A stretch of DNA of 64,000 bases from RYN-230 sp963837515 (GTDB taxonomy: Bacteria; Actinomycetota; Actinomycetes; Streptosporangiales; Streptosporangiaceae): NCBI GenBank assembly GCA_963837515.1, contig CAWINT010000005.1, forward strand, positions 434,001 to 498,000, in the 5' to 3' direction. Every line of letters begins with the position of its first letter. Position 1 is the first letter of the stretch. Position numbers and translations under genes: made by a program. The notes under the pieces are model-generated. The model was not told the origin of the DNA. It did no database searches and was given only the letters and a program-made list of their open reading frames with translations. Shown here piece after piece: positions 17,036 to 25,457 of the stretch.

Positions 17036-17866
17036 ATGGCGGAGAATCTGACCCTGATGGCCGTGCACGCGCACCCCGACGACGAGGCCTCGAGTACCGG
17101 GGGCGTGCTCGCCCGGTACGCCGCGGAGGGTGTGCGTACCGTGGTGGTCACGTGCACGAACGGCGAATTCGGCGACAGCCCGGGCGGTGTCAAGCCCGGC
17201 AGCGACGGTCACGACACGCAGGAGGTGGCCCAGATCCGGCTGGCTGAGCTGCGCGAGGCGAGCAAGCATCTGGGCGTCACCGACCTGGAACTGCTCGGCT
17301 ACCACGACTCGGGCATGCCGGAGTGGGAGTACCGGAACCACCCGGACGCGTTCTGCAACGTGCCGCTGCCTGAGGTGTCGGGGCGGATCGCCGCGCTGAT
17401 CGAGCGGTACCGCCCCCAGATCGTCATCGGCTATGACGTGGACAGCCGCTACCAGCACCCGGACCACGTGCACGCCGCCCGGGCCACCGCCGAGGCGGTC
17501 GCGGCCACCGCCATCCCGGCCAAGTACTACCTGACCGCGATGCGGTTCAGCCAATGGCAGCAGCTCTGGGAGGCGCTGCGGGAGGCGGGCGTGGACGTGC
17601 CGGACTGGGGCGAGGTCACCCCGGAGGAACGCCGGCAGATGGAGGAGGCCGAGCGGCGGATCACCACCACCGTGGACATCGGCCCGGTGCTGGAGCGCAA
17701 GCGCGCCGCGCTGCAGGCGCACGCCAGCCAGATCAGCGAGTCATGGTTCAGCAAGATCCCGGCCGGGGTGGCCGGGCGGGTGTTCGGCGCGGAGCACTTC
17801 ATCCGGGCGGCCGACGCCACCGGGGCGCCGGTGCCGGAGGACGACCTGTTCGCCGGCTTGCGCTGA
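17036..17866 (+). CDS. PIG-L family deacetylase/amidase, mycothiol-type
   Basis: A 276-residue zinc-dependent PIG-L (LmbE-like) enzyme. The metal-binding motif HAHPDDE is at residues 11-17 and the third ligand is in the HPDH block (YQHPDHVHAA). In actinobacteria this group includes MshB, which deacetylates GlcNAc-inositol, and Mca, which cleaves mycothiol S-conjugates; LLGYHDSGM and the length (276 rather than about 300) do not settle which. The ATG at 17036 is only 100 bases from the divergent PBP start, so both promoters share that space. Confidence 0.88.
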   Translation: MAENLTLMAVHAHPDDEASSTGGVLARYAAEGVRTVVVTCTNGEFGDSPGGVKPGSDGHDTQEVAQIRLAELREASKHLGVTDLELLGYHDSGMPEWEYRNHPDAFCNVPLPEVSGRIAALIERYRPQIVIGYDVDSRYQHPDHVHAARATAEAVAATAIPAKYYLTAMRFSQWQQLWEALREAGVDVPDWGEVTPEERRQMEEAERRITTTVDIGPVLERKRAALQAHASQISESWFSKIPAGVAGRVFGAEHFIRAADATGAPVPEDDLFAGLR

Positions 17867-18144
17867 AAGGGATCACGGGAAGGTGATCACGGCCGGCCGG
17901 GATAGCCGTGGCCATCGGCTGGTTGCTGCCCAGCGGCCGGTTCACCGTCCACAACGGCGGCCCCCCGGCGCTGGCCGGGCTGCCGCTGCGGGCCGGATCC
18001 ACCCGGACGGGCAGCCGCTGACCCGCGGGCCCGGCCGCAGTTCGGCGGGCCGGCCCCAGCCGTGGCGCAGGCCAGGGCGGGGCCGCCGCGTCACCCGGCG
18101 CGGGTGAGGCGGCGGTCCCCCCAGGCTGGGCATCGTTGCTGACT
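17867..18144. other. 278-base gap with one possible tiny ORF
   Basis: No firm gene. A GTG-started frame of 37 codons at 17908-18021 (VAIGWLLPSGRFTVHNGGPP...) has sensible codon use, but no family and no clear ribosome site, so it is only a candidate or a remnant. The rest is GC-rich spacer before the ClC gene. Confidence 0.25.
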
Positions 18145-19572
18145 ATGGGCACGGCGGGACCATCCACGGGCACGGCGGGGCCATCGAACGGCAGCCCTGC
18201 GGCGCCCCCCACCAACCCGCTCGCGCCGTTGCGCAGCCGCGGCTACCTGGTGCTGCTGGTGATGGCGGCGCTGATCGGCGCCCCGATCTCGGCCGCGGCC
18301 TGGGGCTTCCTCGCCCTGACCAGCCACCTCCAGGGCTGGGTGTTCACCGCGCTGCCCAAGGCCCTGGGCTTCTCGGGCGAGCCGTCGTGGTGGCCACTGC
18401 TGCCGCTGGTGGTGGCCGGGCTGCTGGTCGCGGCGACCATCGCCTACCTGCCGGGCCGGGGCGGCCGGTCACCGGCCGATGGCTTCGCCGCCGGCGAGGG
18501 ACCGCCCATCCCCCGGGAACTGCCCGGGATCCTGCTGGCCGCGCTGGCCACGCTGAGCCTGGGCCCAGTGCTCGGCCCGGAGGCCCCGCTGATCGCGCTG
18601 GGCGCCGGGCTGGGCGCGTGGTCGGTCCGGCTGGCCCGGCGGGACGTGCCGCCCCGGGTGCCGGCCATGCTGGCCGCCGCGGGCAGCTTCGCCGCGATCA
18701 GTGCGCTGCTCGGCTCGCCGCTGCTCGGCGCCTTCCTCCTGATGGAGGCGTCCGGCCTGGGCGGGGCCATGCTGGAACTGGTGCTGCTGCCCGGGCTGCT
18801 GGCCGCGGGCATCGGCTCGCTCGTCTTCATCGGCCTGGACAACCTGACCGGGCTGGGCACGTTCTCGCTGGCCATTCCGCACCTGCCGCACCTGGGGCCG
18901 CCGACCGGGGCCGAGTTCGGCTACGCGCTCGTCATCGGCCTGGCCGCCGCGGTGCTGGGCGCCGCGATCCGCTGGCTGGGCCTGGCCCTGCGGCCGCACG
19001 TGGAGCGCCGGCTGCTGCTGCTCACCCCGGTGGCGGGCGTGGTGGTCGCGGTGCTGGCGATCATCTTCGCCGAGGTGACCGGCAAGGGCTCCGACCAGGT
19101 GCTGTTCTCCGGGGAGAACGCGCTCGGCCCGCTGATCACGCACGGCGCGGCCTGGTCGGTAGGGGCGCTGCTGATGCTGCTGGTGTGCAAGGGACTGGCG
19201 TACGGCGTCTCGCTGAGCAGCTTCCGGGGCGGTCCGACCTTCCCGGCCATGTTCCTCGGCGCGGCGGGCGGGATGGCCCTGTCGCACCTGCCCGGCCTGC
19301 CCCTGGTGGCCGCGGCGGCCATGGGCATCGGCGCGATGAGCGCGGTCATGCTCCGGCTGCCGCTGACCTCCGTGCTGCTGGCCACGCTGCTGCTGGCCTC
19401 GGACGGGCTGCAGGTGATGCCGCTGGCCATCGTGTCCGTCGTGGTGGCGTACGTGGCCGCGGCCCGGCTCGGTCCGCCGCCGGCGCCCGCGGGGCCGCCC
19501 GCGCCGGCTGCTCCGGGCGGCGCGGCCACGTCCAGTGCTCCGGGCGGCCCGCCGGCCGGGGCGGTCAAGTGA
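18145..19572 (+). CDS. ClC-family chloride channel/transporter
   Basis: A 475-residue multi-spanning protein of the ClC family. Recognisable segments are LGPVLGPEAPLIALGAGLG (the GxEP-like region that forms the ion filter), PLLGAFLLMEASGLGG, ITHGAAWSVGALLMLLVCKGLAYGVSLSSFRGGPTFPAMFLGA (second GGxxxP-type filter region) and ALGIGAMSAVMLRLPLTSVLLATLL. The GPEAP motif keeps the gating/proton Glu, so an H+/Cl- antiporter is possible. The C-terminus is a Pro/Ala/Gly-rich tail without CBS domains. ATG at 18145 preferred over an upstream TTG at 18136. The last eight bases overlap the convergent LigD gene. Confidence 0.88.
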   Translation: MGTAGPSTGTAGPSNGSPAAPPTNPLAPLRSRGYLVLLVMAALIGAPISAAAWGFLALTSHLQGWVFTALPKALGFSGEPSWWPLLPLVVAGLLVAATIAYLPGRGGRSPADGFAAGEGPPIPRELPGILLAALATLSLGPVLGPEAPLIALGAGLGAWSVRLARRDVPPRVPAMLAAAGSFAAISALLGSPLLGAFLLMEASGLGGAMLELVLLPGLLAAGIGSLVFIGLDNLTGLGTFSLAIPHLPHLGPPTGAEFGYALVIGLAAAVLGAAIRWLGLALRPHVERRLLLLTPVAGVVVAVLAIIFAEVTGKGSDQVLFSGENALGPLITHGAAWSVGALLMLLVCKGLAYGVSLSSFRGGPTFPAMFLGAAGGMALSHLPGLPLVAAAAMGIGAMSAVMLRLPLTSVLLATLLLASDGLQVMPLAIVSVVVAYVAAARLGPPPAPAGPPAPAAPGGAATSSAPGGPPAGAVK

Positions 19573-21172
19573 TCGGTGGCAGCACCTGCGTAGCGTCGAG
19601 CACCGGGCGGAACGGGTCGCCGCGGGCGGCCAGCCGGGCCGGCAGGTCGCGGATGGTGAACCCGTCCGGCCGCAACGCCGGGTCGTCCAGCTCCGCCCAG
19701 TCGATCGGCGCGGACACCGGCGCGCCGGCCGCGGCCCGCGGGCTGTAGGGCGCGACCAGCGTCTTGTTGCTGGTGTTCTGGGTGTAGTCCAGCCGGGCCA
19801 GGCCACCCCGCTCGCGCACGTCCCAGCGCCAGCTGACCAGCTGGGGGACGACCGCGCCGATGGCCCGGGACAGCTGCTCGACCCAGGCCCGGGTCTCCGC
19901 GAAGCTGGGCCCCGGGGTGATCGGGATCCACACCTGGATGCCGTGCCGGCCGGTGACCTTGGGCTGCCCGCGCACGCCGAGGTGCTGCAGCGCGGTCCGG
20001 TGCAGCCGGGCCAGCACCAGCACGTCCGCCCACGAGGTGGCCGTCCCGGGATCGATGTCGATCAGGGCGTACGTCGGCCGGTCCGGGTGGCTGAGCCGGG
20101 CCGTCCAGGCGTGCCATTCCAGTGCGCCGAAGTTGGCCGCCCAGACCAGCGCGGCCGGCTCGTCAACGACCAGGTAGGTGCGGGTCTTGCCGGGCCCCGC
20201 GGCCGGGTCCTCCCAGCGGGGCAGCCAGCCCGGGGCGTGGTCGGGCAGCTGCTTGTGCCAGAACCCCCCGGCGCCCGCCCCGCCCGGGAAACGGTGCATG
20301 TGCAGCGGCCGGCCAGCCAGGTAGGGCAGCACCACCGGGGCGAGCTGCGCGGTGTAGCGGATGAACTCCCGCTTGGTCACCGCCGCCGCGCCGCGGCGGC
20401 CCGGGAAGAGTTCCTTGTCCAGGTTCGTCAGCCGCAGGGCCCGGCCGAATACCGGCCAGGTCCCACCCGCCCCGAGCGCGTCCAGGGCGGCCAGGTCCAC
20501 CGGGCTGGGACCGCCGGCCAGGTCCGCCGGCTGGCCCGGGGCCGGCTCGCGCAGCGGGACGGACGCCTCCGCGGGTGGCAGGTCGGCGCGCCACATGCGG
20601 TCCGGGTCGGCCTTGACCTCGTCGTTGGTCCGGCCGCTGAGCACCGAGGCCGGGTGCTGCTCCGGGTCCCAGCCCGGCACGGCGAACTCATCGTGCTTGT
20701 GCAGCAGCAGCCACTGATCGCCGTCGCGCCGGATGAGCACCAGCCGGCCGCGCAGCTTCTCCCCGTAGACGTCGGCGTGCAGCTCACCGGCCGCCACCGC
20801 GGCCGCCGGGTCGGCGGTGGCGTGCGGTTCCCAGGTCCCGCGGTCCCACACGATCACGTCGCCGCCGCCGTACTCGCCGCGCGGGATCACCCCCTCGAAG
20901 TTGAGGTATTCGATCGGATGATCCTCCACGTGCACGGCGGTGCGGCGCACTCCGGGGTCGAGAGTGGGACCTCTCGGCACGGCCCAGCTGACCAGCACGC
21001 CGTTGATCTCGAACCGCAGGTCGTAGTGCAGCCGCCGGGCGCGGTGCCGCTGCACCACGAAGCGCCGCGCGCCCCCGGCCGCGCCGGGGGCCGCCGCCGC
21101 GGTCTGCCCGGCCGGCTCCGGGGTGCGCGCGAAGTCGCGCTTGCGCCGGTACGGGGCCAGCTTTTCCGGCAT
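19565..21172 (-). CDS. LigD-like phosphoesterase-polymerase without ligase domain
   Basis: A 535-residue protein of the bacterial non-homologous end-joining pathway. The N-terminal 3'-phosphoesterase (about 35-175) shows LHYDLRFEINGVLVSWAVPRG and HPIEYLNFEGVIPRGEYGGG. The C-terminal primase-polymerase domain (about 240-535) shows LTNLDKELFPG, LIDIDPGTATSWADV (metal Asp pair) and VTGRHGIQVWIPI. The ATP-dependent ligase domain usual in LigD is absent, and no Ku gene is in the window. It would trim and fill broken ends; a separate ligase is needed. The gene ends inside the tail of the convergent ClC gene. Confidence 0.9.
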   Translation of the reverse strand: MPEKLAPYRRKRDFARTPEPAGQTAAAAPGAAGGARRFVVQRHRARRLHYDLRFEINGVLVSWAVPRGPTLDPGVRRTAVHVEDHPIEYLNFEGVIPRGEYGGGDVIVWDRGTWEPHATADPAAAVAAGELHADVYGEKLRGRLVLIRRDGDQWLLLHKHDEFAVPGWDPEQHPASVLSGRTNDEVKADPDRMWRADLPPAEASVPLREPAPGQPADLAGGPSPVDLAALDALGAGGTWPVFGRALRLTNLDKELFPGRRGAAAVTKREFIRYTAQLAPVVLPYLAGRPLHMHRFPGGAGAGGFWHKQLPDHAPGWLPRWEDPAAGPGKTRTYLVVDEPAALVWAANFGALEWHAWTARLSHPDRPTYALIDIDPGTATSWADVLVLARLHRTALQHLGVRGQPKVTGRHGIQVWIPITPGPSFAETRAWVEQLSRAIGAVVPQLVSWRWDVRERGGLARLDYTQNTSNKTLVAPYSPRAAAGAPVSAPIDWAELDDPALRPDGFTIRDLPARLAARGDPFRPVLDATQVLPPIT

Positions 21173-21311
21173 CGGTCACCTCCGCCCGCCCTTCCTGGCC
21201 GTTCCCGCCCAGCGCGGCTGCACACCCGCGGGCCGGGCGGCCGTTCATCCGGCCGCCGCTTCATGCATGGAGCGCCCAGCCCGGGTAGCTGGAGCGACGG
21301 AGGTGAGCGAA

Positions 21312-21557
21312 TTGGGCGGAACGTCCGCGGGCGGAATCATCGTCATGTGCGTGGTGATCGTGATCGCCCTCCTGGCCCTGATCGGCGCGGTCCTGTACGC
21401 GGTCCGGCACCCGCACTGGCGGCGACCGAAGGTCAACATCTACGACAAGCCCGGGAACGTGCGCGGCGGGGTGCATGTAGGAGATCCAGCGAGCCGGTCG
21501 CCGAACCCGGAGGCAGCAGTGAACCCGCCGGAACGCGATGTCCCCCCTGGGGGCTGA
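21312..21557 (+). CDS. Small single-span membrane protein
   Basis: About 81 residues: a short Gly/Thr/Ser start, one membrane helix (GIIVMCVVIVIALLALIGAVLYAV), a basic flank (RHPHWRRPK) and a hydrophilic Asn/Pro-rich tail. A strong ribosome site GGAGGTGAG at 21299-21307 points to the TTG at 21312; a GTG at 21303 in the same frame lies inside that site. No known family. The positive residues after the helix put the C-terminus in the cytoplasm. Confidence 0.6.
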   Translation: MGGTSAGGIIVMCVVIVIALLALIGAVLYAVRHPHWRRPKVNIYDKPGNVRGGVHVGDPASRSPNPEAAVNPPERDVPPGG

Positions 21558-21660
21558 CGGTCCAGGCCCGGGCCACGGGCGCGGGCGGGGCGGTCCCGGG
21601 CCGCTCCTACGATGAAGGCCGGGCGGCGGATGCCTGCCCGGGGGAGGGCTGGGGTGGCGG

Positions 21661-22506
21661 ATGACACAACCTGACCCGGCCGCCAGCGGGCCCGGCCGCG
21701 AGACGCTCCCCGCGGACATCGCGGAGCTGGTCGGCGAGCTGAGCGAGGAAACCAGCCCGGAGCAGCAACGCCGCCTGGCGCACCGGCTGACCGCCGCGGT
21801 GGCCCGCGGCGGCCGGACCGGCTGGGCGGGAGTCCAGGCCGGGGGCCGGGCCGGGTGGGTCCGGGTGCGCTCCGGGGGGCAGGCCGGGTGGGCCGGGCTG
21901 CGCTCGGGCTGGGCCGGGGTCCACCTCAGCGGCCGCTGGCTGACCGACCAGGCGGTCGCGATGGCCCCGCGGCTGCCGGTGCGCAGCCAGCAGCGGCTCC
22001 GCGAGCAGTTCCCCGGCCTCGGCCCCGACGAGCTGGCCGACGCGCTGATCGTGGGGGCCTCCCGGGCGTCCGCGTCGGTGGGCGCGGCGGTGGGCGCGGC
22101 GCTGCTGCTGCCGCTGCCGTCGGCGCCGGTGGAGGTGCTGGCTGAGGTGCTGGCACTGGTCGGGATCGAGATCAAGCTGGTCGCCGAGCTGCACGAAGTG
22201 TACGGGGCGCGGGCGCCCGGACCGGTGGCCGAGCGGATGCTGGCCTACCTGGGCGCCTGGGCCCAGCGCCGCGGGGTGTCCCTGGTCCCCGGTGGGGTGG
22301 CGCTGGCCGTGGGGTCGCCGCTGCGCGGGCGGCTGCAGCGCCGCCTGCTGGCCCGCGCGGGGCGCGGGGCGGTGTCCCTGGGCCCGCTGTTCACCGGCGC
22401 GACCGCCGGGGCCCTGCTCAACCGGCGGGAGACCCGCCGTCTCGGCACGGAGATACGCGACGACCTGCGCCGCCGTTCCGCCAACGGCTCCTCCTGGCCG
22501 CGCTGA
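21661..22506 (+). CDS. Conserved hypothetical protein with Gly-Trp repeats
   Basis: A 281-residue protein I do not recognise firmly. After an acidic start there is a run of imperfect Gly-Trp units at about residues 51-92 (RTGWAGVQ, RAGWVRVR, QAGWAGLR, RSGWAGVH), about nine residues each. It is followed by a hydrophobic two-helix region (ASASVGAAVGAALLLPLPSAPVEVLAEVLALVGIEIKLVAELHEVYG) and a second hydrophobic part with GVALAVGSPLRGRL and GPLFTGATAGALLNRRETRRLG. This resembles EcsC-like or other membrane-associated actinobacterial proteins. Start: ATG just after a GGGGTGGCGG stretch. Probably peripheral or integral in the membrane. Confidence 0.7.
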   Translation: MTQPDPAASGPGRETLPADIAELVGELSEETSPEQQRRLAHRLTAAVARGGRTGWAGVQAGGRAGWVRVRSGGQAGWAGLRSGWAGVHLSGRWLTDQAVAMAPRLPVRSQQRLREQFPGLGPDELADALIVGASRASASVGAAVGAALLLPLPSAPVEVLAEVLALVGIEIKLVAELHEVYGARAPGPVAERMLAYLGAWAQRRGVSLVPGGVALAVGSPLRGRLQRRLLARAGRGAVSLGPLFTGATAGALLNRRETRRLGTEIRDDLRRRSANGSSWPR

Positions 22507-22519
22507 GCGCGGCAGCCGG

Positions 22520-22861
22520 TCAGCCCGCCACGACGAGGCCGGGCACGGAGTCCCAGCCGATGATTTCCAGCACGGCCCGCAGCTGCTCGGGCACCTGGTG
22601 CAGCACGACCCGGCGGCCCGGGCTCCCGCCCGGCCCGGAACCGGCCAGCCGCACCATGGCGCGCAGCCCGGCGAGGTCGCAGTAGACGACGCCGGCCAGG
22701 TCCAGATGGACCTCCGGCACCCCCTGGGTCAGCTCGTCCAGGCTCTGCACCAGCGATGGGTACGTGGACTCGTCGATCTCGCCGGTGATCGCGAGCCTGG
22801 ACGGGGTCCCGGTGCGGGTGATCCGCAGCACCCCCTCATCGTGGCCGGCGCTGGTTTCCAT
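22520..22861 (-). CDS. STAS-domain anti-sigma factor antagonist
   Basis: A 113-residue single STAS domain. RLAITGEIDESTYPSLVQSL matches the first strand and helix, and LDLAGVVYCDLAGLRAMVRLA is the conserved loop; the phosphorylated Ser of SpoIIAA-like proteins (D-[ST]-[ST]-G-x) is replaced here by CDLAG, so the usual kinase target Ser is missing. The ribosome site AAGGAGGTGATT is a near-perfect anti-16S match, suggesting high expression. It may act in a partner switch with RsbW-like kinases and the sigma factor at 27816, or work without phosphorylation. Confidence 0.88.
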   Translation of the reverse strand: METSAGHDEGVLRITRTGTPSRLAITGEIDESTYPSLVQSLDELTQGVPEVHLDLAGVVYCDLAGLRAMVRLAGSGPGGSPGRRVVLHQVPEQLRAVLEIIGWDSVPGLVVAG

Positions 22862-23039
22862 GCGGAATCACCTCCTTACCCATCGCCGCACCGCCGCCGG
22901 ACGGTGCCCGCGACCCTCCCGTCCCGGCCCGGGCCCGCTCGCCCGAACGTCCGGGCAGCATACTGACACGGCGCGGCGGCGGTTGCCGCACGCCCAGGTG
23001 AATACGGGCCGGCCGCGGTGACCGGTTGCCGCACCGCTG

Positions 23040-24818
23040 CTACCGGCCGTCCCAGGGCCGGGCCAGCCGGGCCGCGCTTTCGAACATGAGCGCGTGCACG
23101 AACGCTTGCGGCAGGTTGCCGCGCAGCTGATGCTGGTGCGTGTCGAACTCCTCGGTGAACAGCATCGGCGGCCCGCAGGCGGCCCGGTTGCGCTCGAACC
23201 AGCCCACCGCCTCATCGGTCCGGCCCAGCTGGTGCAGGGCGAGCGCCATCAGGAAACCGCACAGCACGAAGGCGCCTTCGGCCTCCTCCAGCGGGCGCTG
23301 ATCGTGGCGGAACCGGTACAGGTAGCCGTCCCGGGCCAGCTCCGCGATGAGGGCGTCCAGTGTCGCCAGGCTGCGCGGGTCGGCGGCGGGGACGGCCCCG
23401 CGCAGCGGGGCCAGCAGCAGCGCGGCGTCGACCCGGTCGTCATCCGGGGCGCGCTGCCAGCGGCCGCTGGGGTGCAGGCTGTCCGCGGCGACGTCCGCCA
23501 GGATGCTGTCGGCCAGCGTCTCCCAGGCGGCGGCCTGCGCCGGGGCCGCGCCGGCGGCCGCGATGGCCCGCAGCCCGGCGACGCACTCCAGCCGGGAGTG
23601 CGACCAGTGCCGGTTGTCCAGTTCCCAGACTCCCGCGTCCGGATCCTGCCAGCGTTTCCCGATCGCCGCCGCGGCGACCTCGGCCGCCCGCCAGTGCTCG
23701 GTGTCCAGGTGATCGTGCGCGGCGGCGGCCGCGAACAGTTGCAGCGCCTCGCCCAGCGCGTCCAGCTGGAACTGCTGGTTGACCCAGTTGCCGACCTTGT
23801 CGGACCCGCCAGGGTACCCGGCCAGGAAGGACAGCGCCCGCTCGTCCGGGACGGGGCCGCGGCCAGCGGTGTAGGCCGGCTTGAGGTCGGGCCCGTCGGC
23901 CAGGATCCGGTCGGCCACGAACGATACCGCGTCGTCCAGCAGCCGGTGCGGCCCGTCCGCCGCCACTGCCTGGCCGGTGTAGCACTGGTCCCGGATCCAC
24001 ACGTAGCGGTAGTCGTAATTGCGCCCGGCTTCCGAGCGTTCCGGCAGGCACATGGTGGCGGCGGCCACCATGCCGCCGCTATGGCTCGTCAGCCCGGTGA
24101 GCACCGCGTAACTGTGCTGGCTGGCCCGCGGCGCCAGGCTGGGCCCGAGACTGGGAATGGCCGCCGCCCAGCGGGCCGCGGTCGCCTGCCAGGCCGCGGC
24201 GGCCTGCACCGGGCGCCGGGGCAGCGGCCCCGCGGACAGCTCCAGCACCAGGTCGTGACCGCGCCCCGGCGGCACCGTGATCAGCAGTTCGAGCGCGCCG
24301 TCGGCCCGCACCCGCGCGTCCGCCGCCCCCGACCAGCGCCACCGGACCGGGCCGCTGCGCCCGGTCCACCGGCCGTCCACGGCCTTGATCCCGGTCATCC
24401 GGCGCCGCCCGAATCCGGCCCGCACGTCCAGCACCACCCGGATCTGGGCCGGGCCGTCCAGCGGCTCGATCCGGCGCAGCACCACCGCCCGGTCCGGCTC
24501 GCCCGGGTAACTGAGCGCCTCCCGGCACTCCACGACCCCGGCGCTGGTCACCCAGCGGCTGCGCCATATCAGCGAGCCGTCCTCGTAGTACCCGCCCCAG
24601 ACGAAACGGTCGGTGACGGGGGCCACGGCGTAGATCCCGGCCCCGCCGATCAGGCTGGTGAACACGGCGTCGCTGTCCCAGCGGGGGGCGCACATCCAGG
24701 CCAGGTCCCCGTGCGGCCCGATCAGCGCACCGCGCTCGCCGTCGGCCACGAGGGAATACTCGCGCAATACGTGCGGCGGGAAGCCGGCCGCGGCGCCGAG
24801 GGCGCGGCGGCTGGTCAT
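23040..24818 (-). CDS. Glycoside hydrolase family 15 (glucoamylase/trehalase-like)
   Basis: A 592-residue GH15 enzyme. An N-terminal beta-rich domain (residues 20-230) starts with REYSLVADGERGALIGPHGDLAWMC, followed by the (alpha/alpha)6 barrel. Key segments are RNYDYRYVWIRD, the first catalytic Glu in QFQLDALGEALQL, HWSHSRLECVAGLRA and, near the end, RGNLPQAFVHALMF. In actinobacteria similar proteins are trehalases or glucan hydrolases; either would suit a genome with TreXYZ. The ATG at 24818 lies 22 bases after the MarR stop, so the two form an operon with the regulator first. Confidence 0.9.
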   Translation of the reverse strand: MTSRRALGAAAGFPPHVLREYSLVADGERGALIGPHGDLAWMCAPRWDSDAVFTSLIGGAGIYAVAPVTDRFVWGGYYEDGSLIWRSRWVTSAGVVECREALSYPGEPDRAVVLRRIEPLDGPAQIRVVLDVRAGFGRRRMTGIKAVDGRWTGRSGPVRWRWSGAADARVRADGALELLITVPPGRGHDLVLELSAGPLPRRPVQAAAAWQATAARWAAAIPSLGPSLAPRASQHSYAVLTGLTSHSGGMVAAATMCLPERSEAGRNYDYRYVWIRDQCYTGQAVAADGPHRLLDDAVSFVADRILADGPDLKPAYTAGRGPVPDERALSFLAGYPGGSDKVGNWVNQQFQLDALGEALQLFAAAAAHDHLDTEHWRAAEVAAAAIGKRWQDPDAGVWELDNRHWSHSRLECVAGLRAIAAAGAAPAQAAAWETLADSILADVAADSLHPSGRWQRAPDDDRVDAALLLAPLRGAVPAADPRSLATLDALIAELARDGYLYRFRHDQRPLEEAEGAFVLCGFLMALALHQLGRTDEAVGWFERNRAACGPPMLFTEEFDTHQHQLRGNLPQAFVHALMFESAARLARPWDGR

Positions 24819-24840
24819 CTCGCTCGCTCCTGGACGGTAC

Positions 24841-25320
24841 TCACATCGGCAGGGCCCGTCCGGCGGCCAGGCCGTACCCTTCGCCGGCCGCCCGGACCAG
24901 ATCCCGCAGGGCCCCGGTGATCGAGCGGCGGCTGGCCGGCGACAGCAGGTCCAGCAGCCGCCGCAGTTCCCGCTCCCGCCCGGCGGCGACCCGGCCGACC
25001 AGTTCCTGGCCGCTGGAGGTGAGTTCCAGAGTGACCACGCTGCGGTGCCGCGCGTCCCTGCCCCGGGTGACGTGGCCGGCCGCCACCATGCGATCCGCCA
25101 GCCGGGTGACGGTGGACGCATCCAGCCCGAGCACCCCTGCTACCTGCGCCGAGCGGGACCGGCCCAGCTCCGCCAGCACGGCCAGCAGCCGGAACTGGGG
25201 CAGCGTGACGGCGCCGTCCAGAGCGTCGAGGCTGCGCAGCGCCACCCCGGTCAGTACCCGGGTGGCGGCCTGCAGCACGGCCACCTGCTCGGCCTGGCTG
25301 TCGATCACGGGGTCGTCCAC
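24841..25320 (-). CDS. MarR-family transcriptional regulator (upstream of GH15)
   Basis: A 159-residue winged-helix regulator. GAVTLPQFRLLAVLAELGR, then the recognition region SAQVAGVLGLDASTVTRLADRMVAAGHVTRGRDARHRSVVTLELTSSG and a C-terminal dimer helix. The start is GTG at 25320. On the complement, TAGAAT ends eight bases before this GTG, so the transcript may begin at the start codon (leaderless). A small palindrome at 25347-25358 overlaps the -35 region. It is cotranscribed with the GH15 gene and may control it. Confidence 0.88.
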   Translation of the reverse strand: MDDPVIDSQAEQVAVLQAATRVLTGVALRSLDALDGAVTLPQFRLLAVLAELGRSRSAQVAGVLGLDASTVTRLADRMVAAGHVTRGRDARHRSVVTLELTSSGQELVGRVAAGRERELRRLLDLLSPASRRSITGALRDLVRAAGEGYGLAAGRALPM

Positions 25321-25346
25321 GACAGAGCATTCTAGAGGGAAACAGT

Positions 25347-25358
25347 TGGCATCTGCCA
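25347..25358. promoter_or_regulatory. Candidate MarR operator, palindrome TGGCA-TC-TGCCA
   Basis: TGGCA and TGCCA are perfect inverted arms two bases apart. The site lies 27 bases upstream of the MarR GTG and just upstream of the TAGAAT -10-like hexamer (complement of 25329-25334), where a repressor would block polymerase. Confidence 0.45.
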
Positions 25359-25373
25359 GAGTCAGCGCCGCGG

Positions 25374-25414
25374 CCGCGAATGGGGGACCGCCGCGACCGC
25401 GAATGGGGGACCGC
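25374..25414. repeat. Two 18-base direct repeats in the MarR/glycosyltransferase gap
   Basis: CCGCGAATGGGGGACCGC occurs at 25374-25391 and again at 25397-25414, and a degenerate third copy (GGCTGGGGGACCGC) follows at 25424-25438. They lie between the MarR start and the end of the next leftward gene. No coding use is visible. Confidence 0.6.
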
Positions 25415-25457
25415 GGCGGGCCGTGGCTGGGGGACCGCGGGCGCGGACCGGGCCCGG

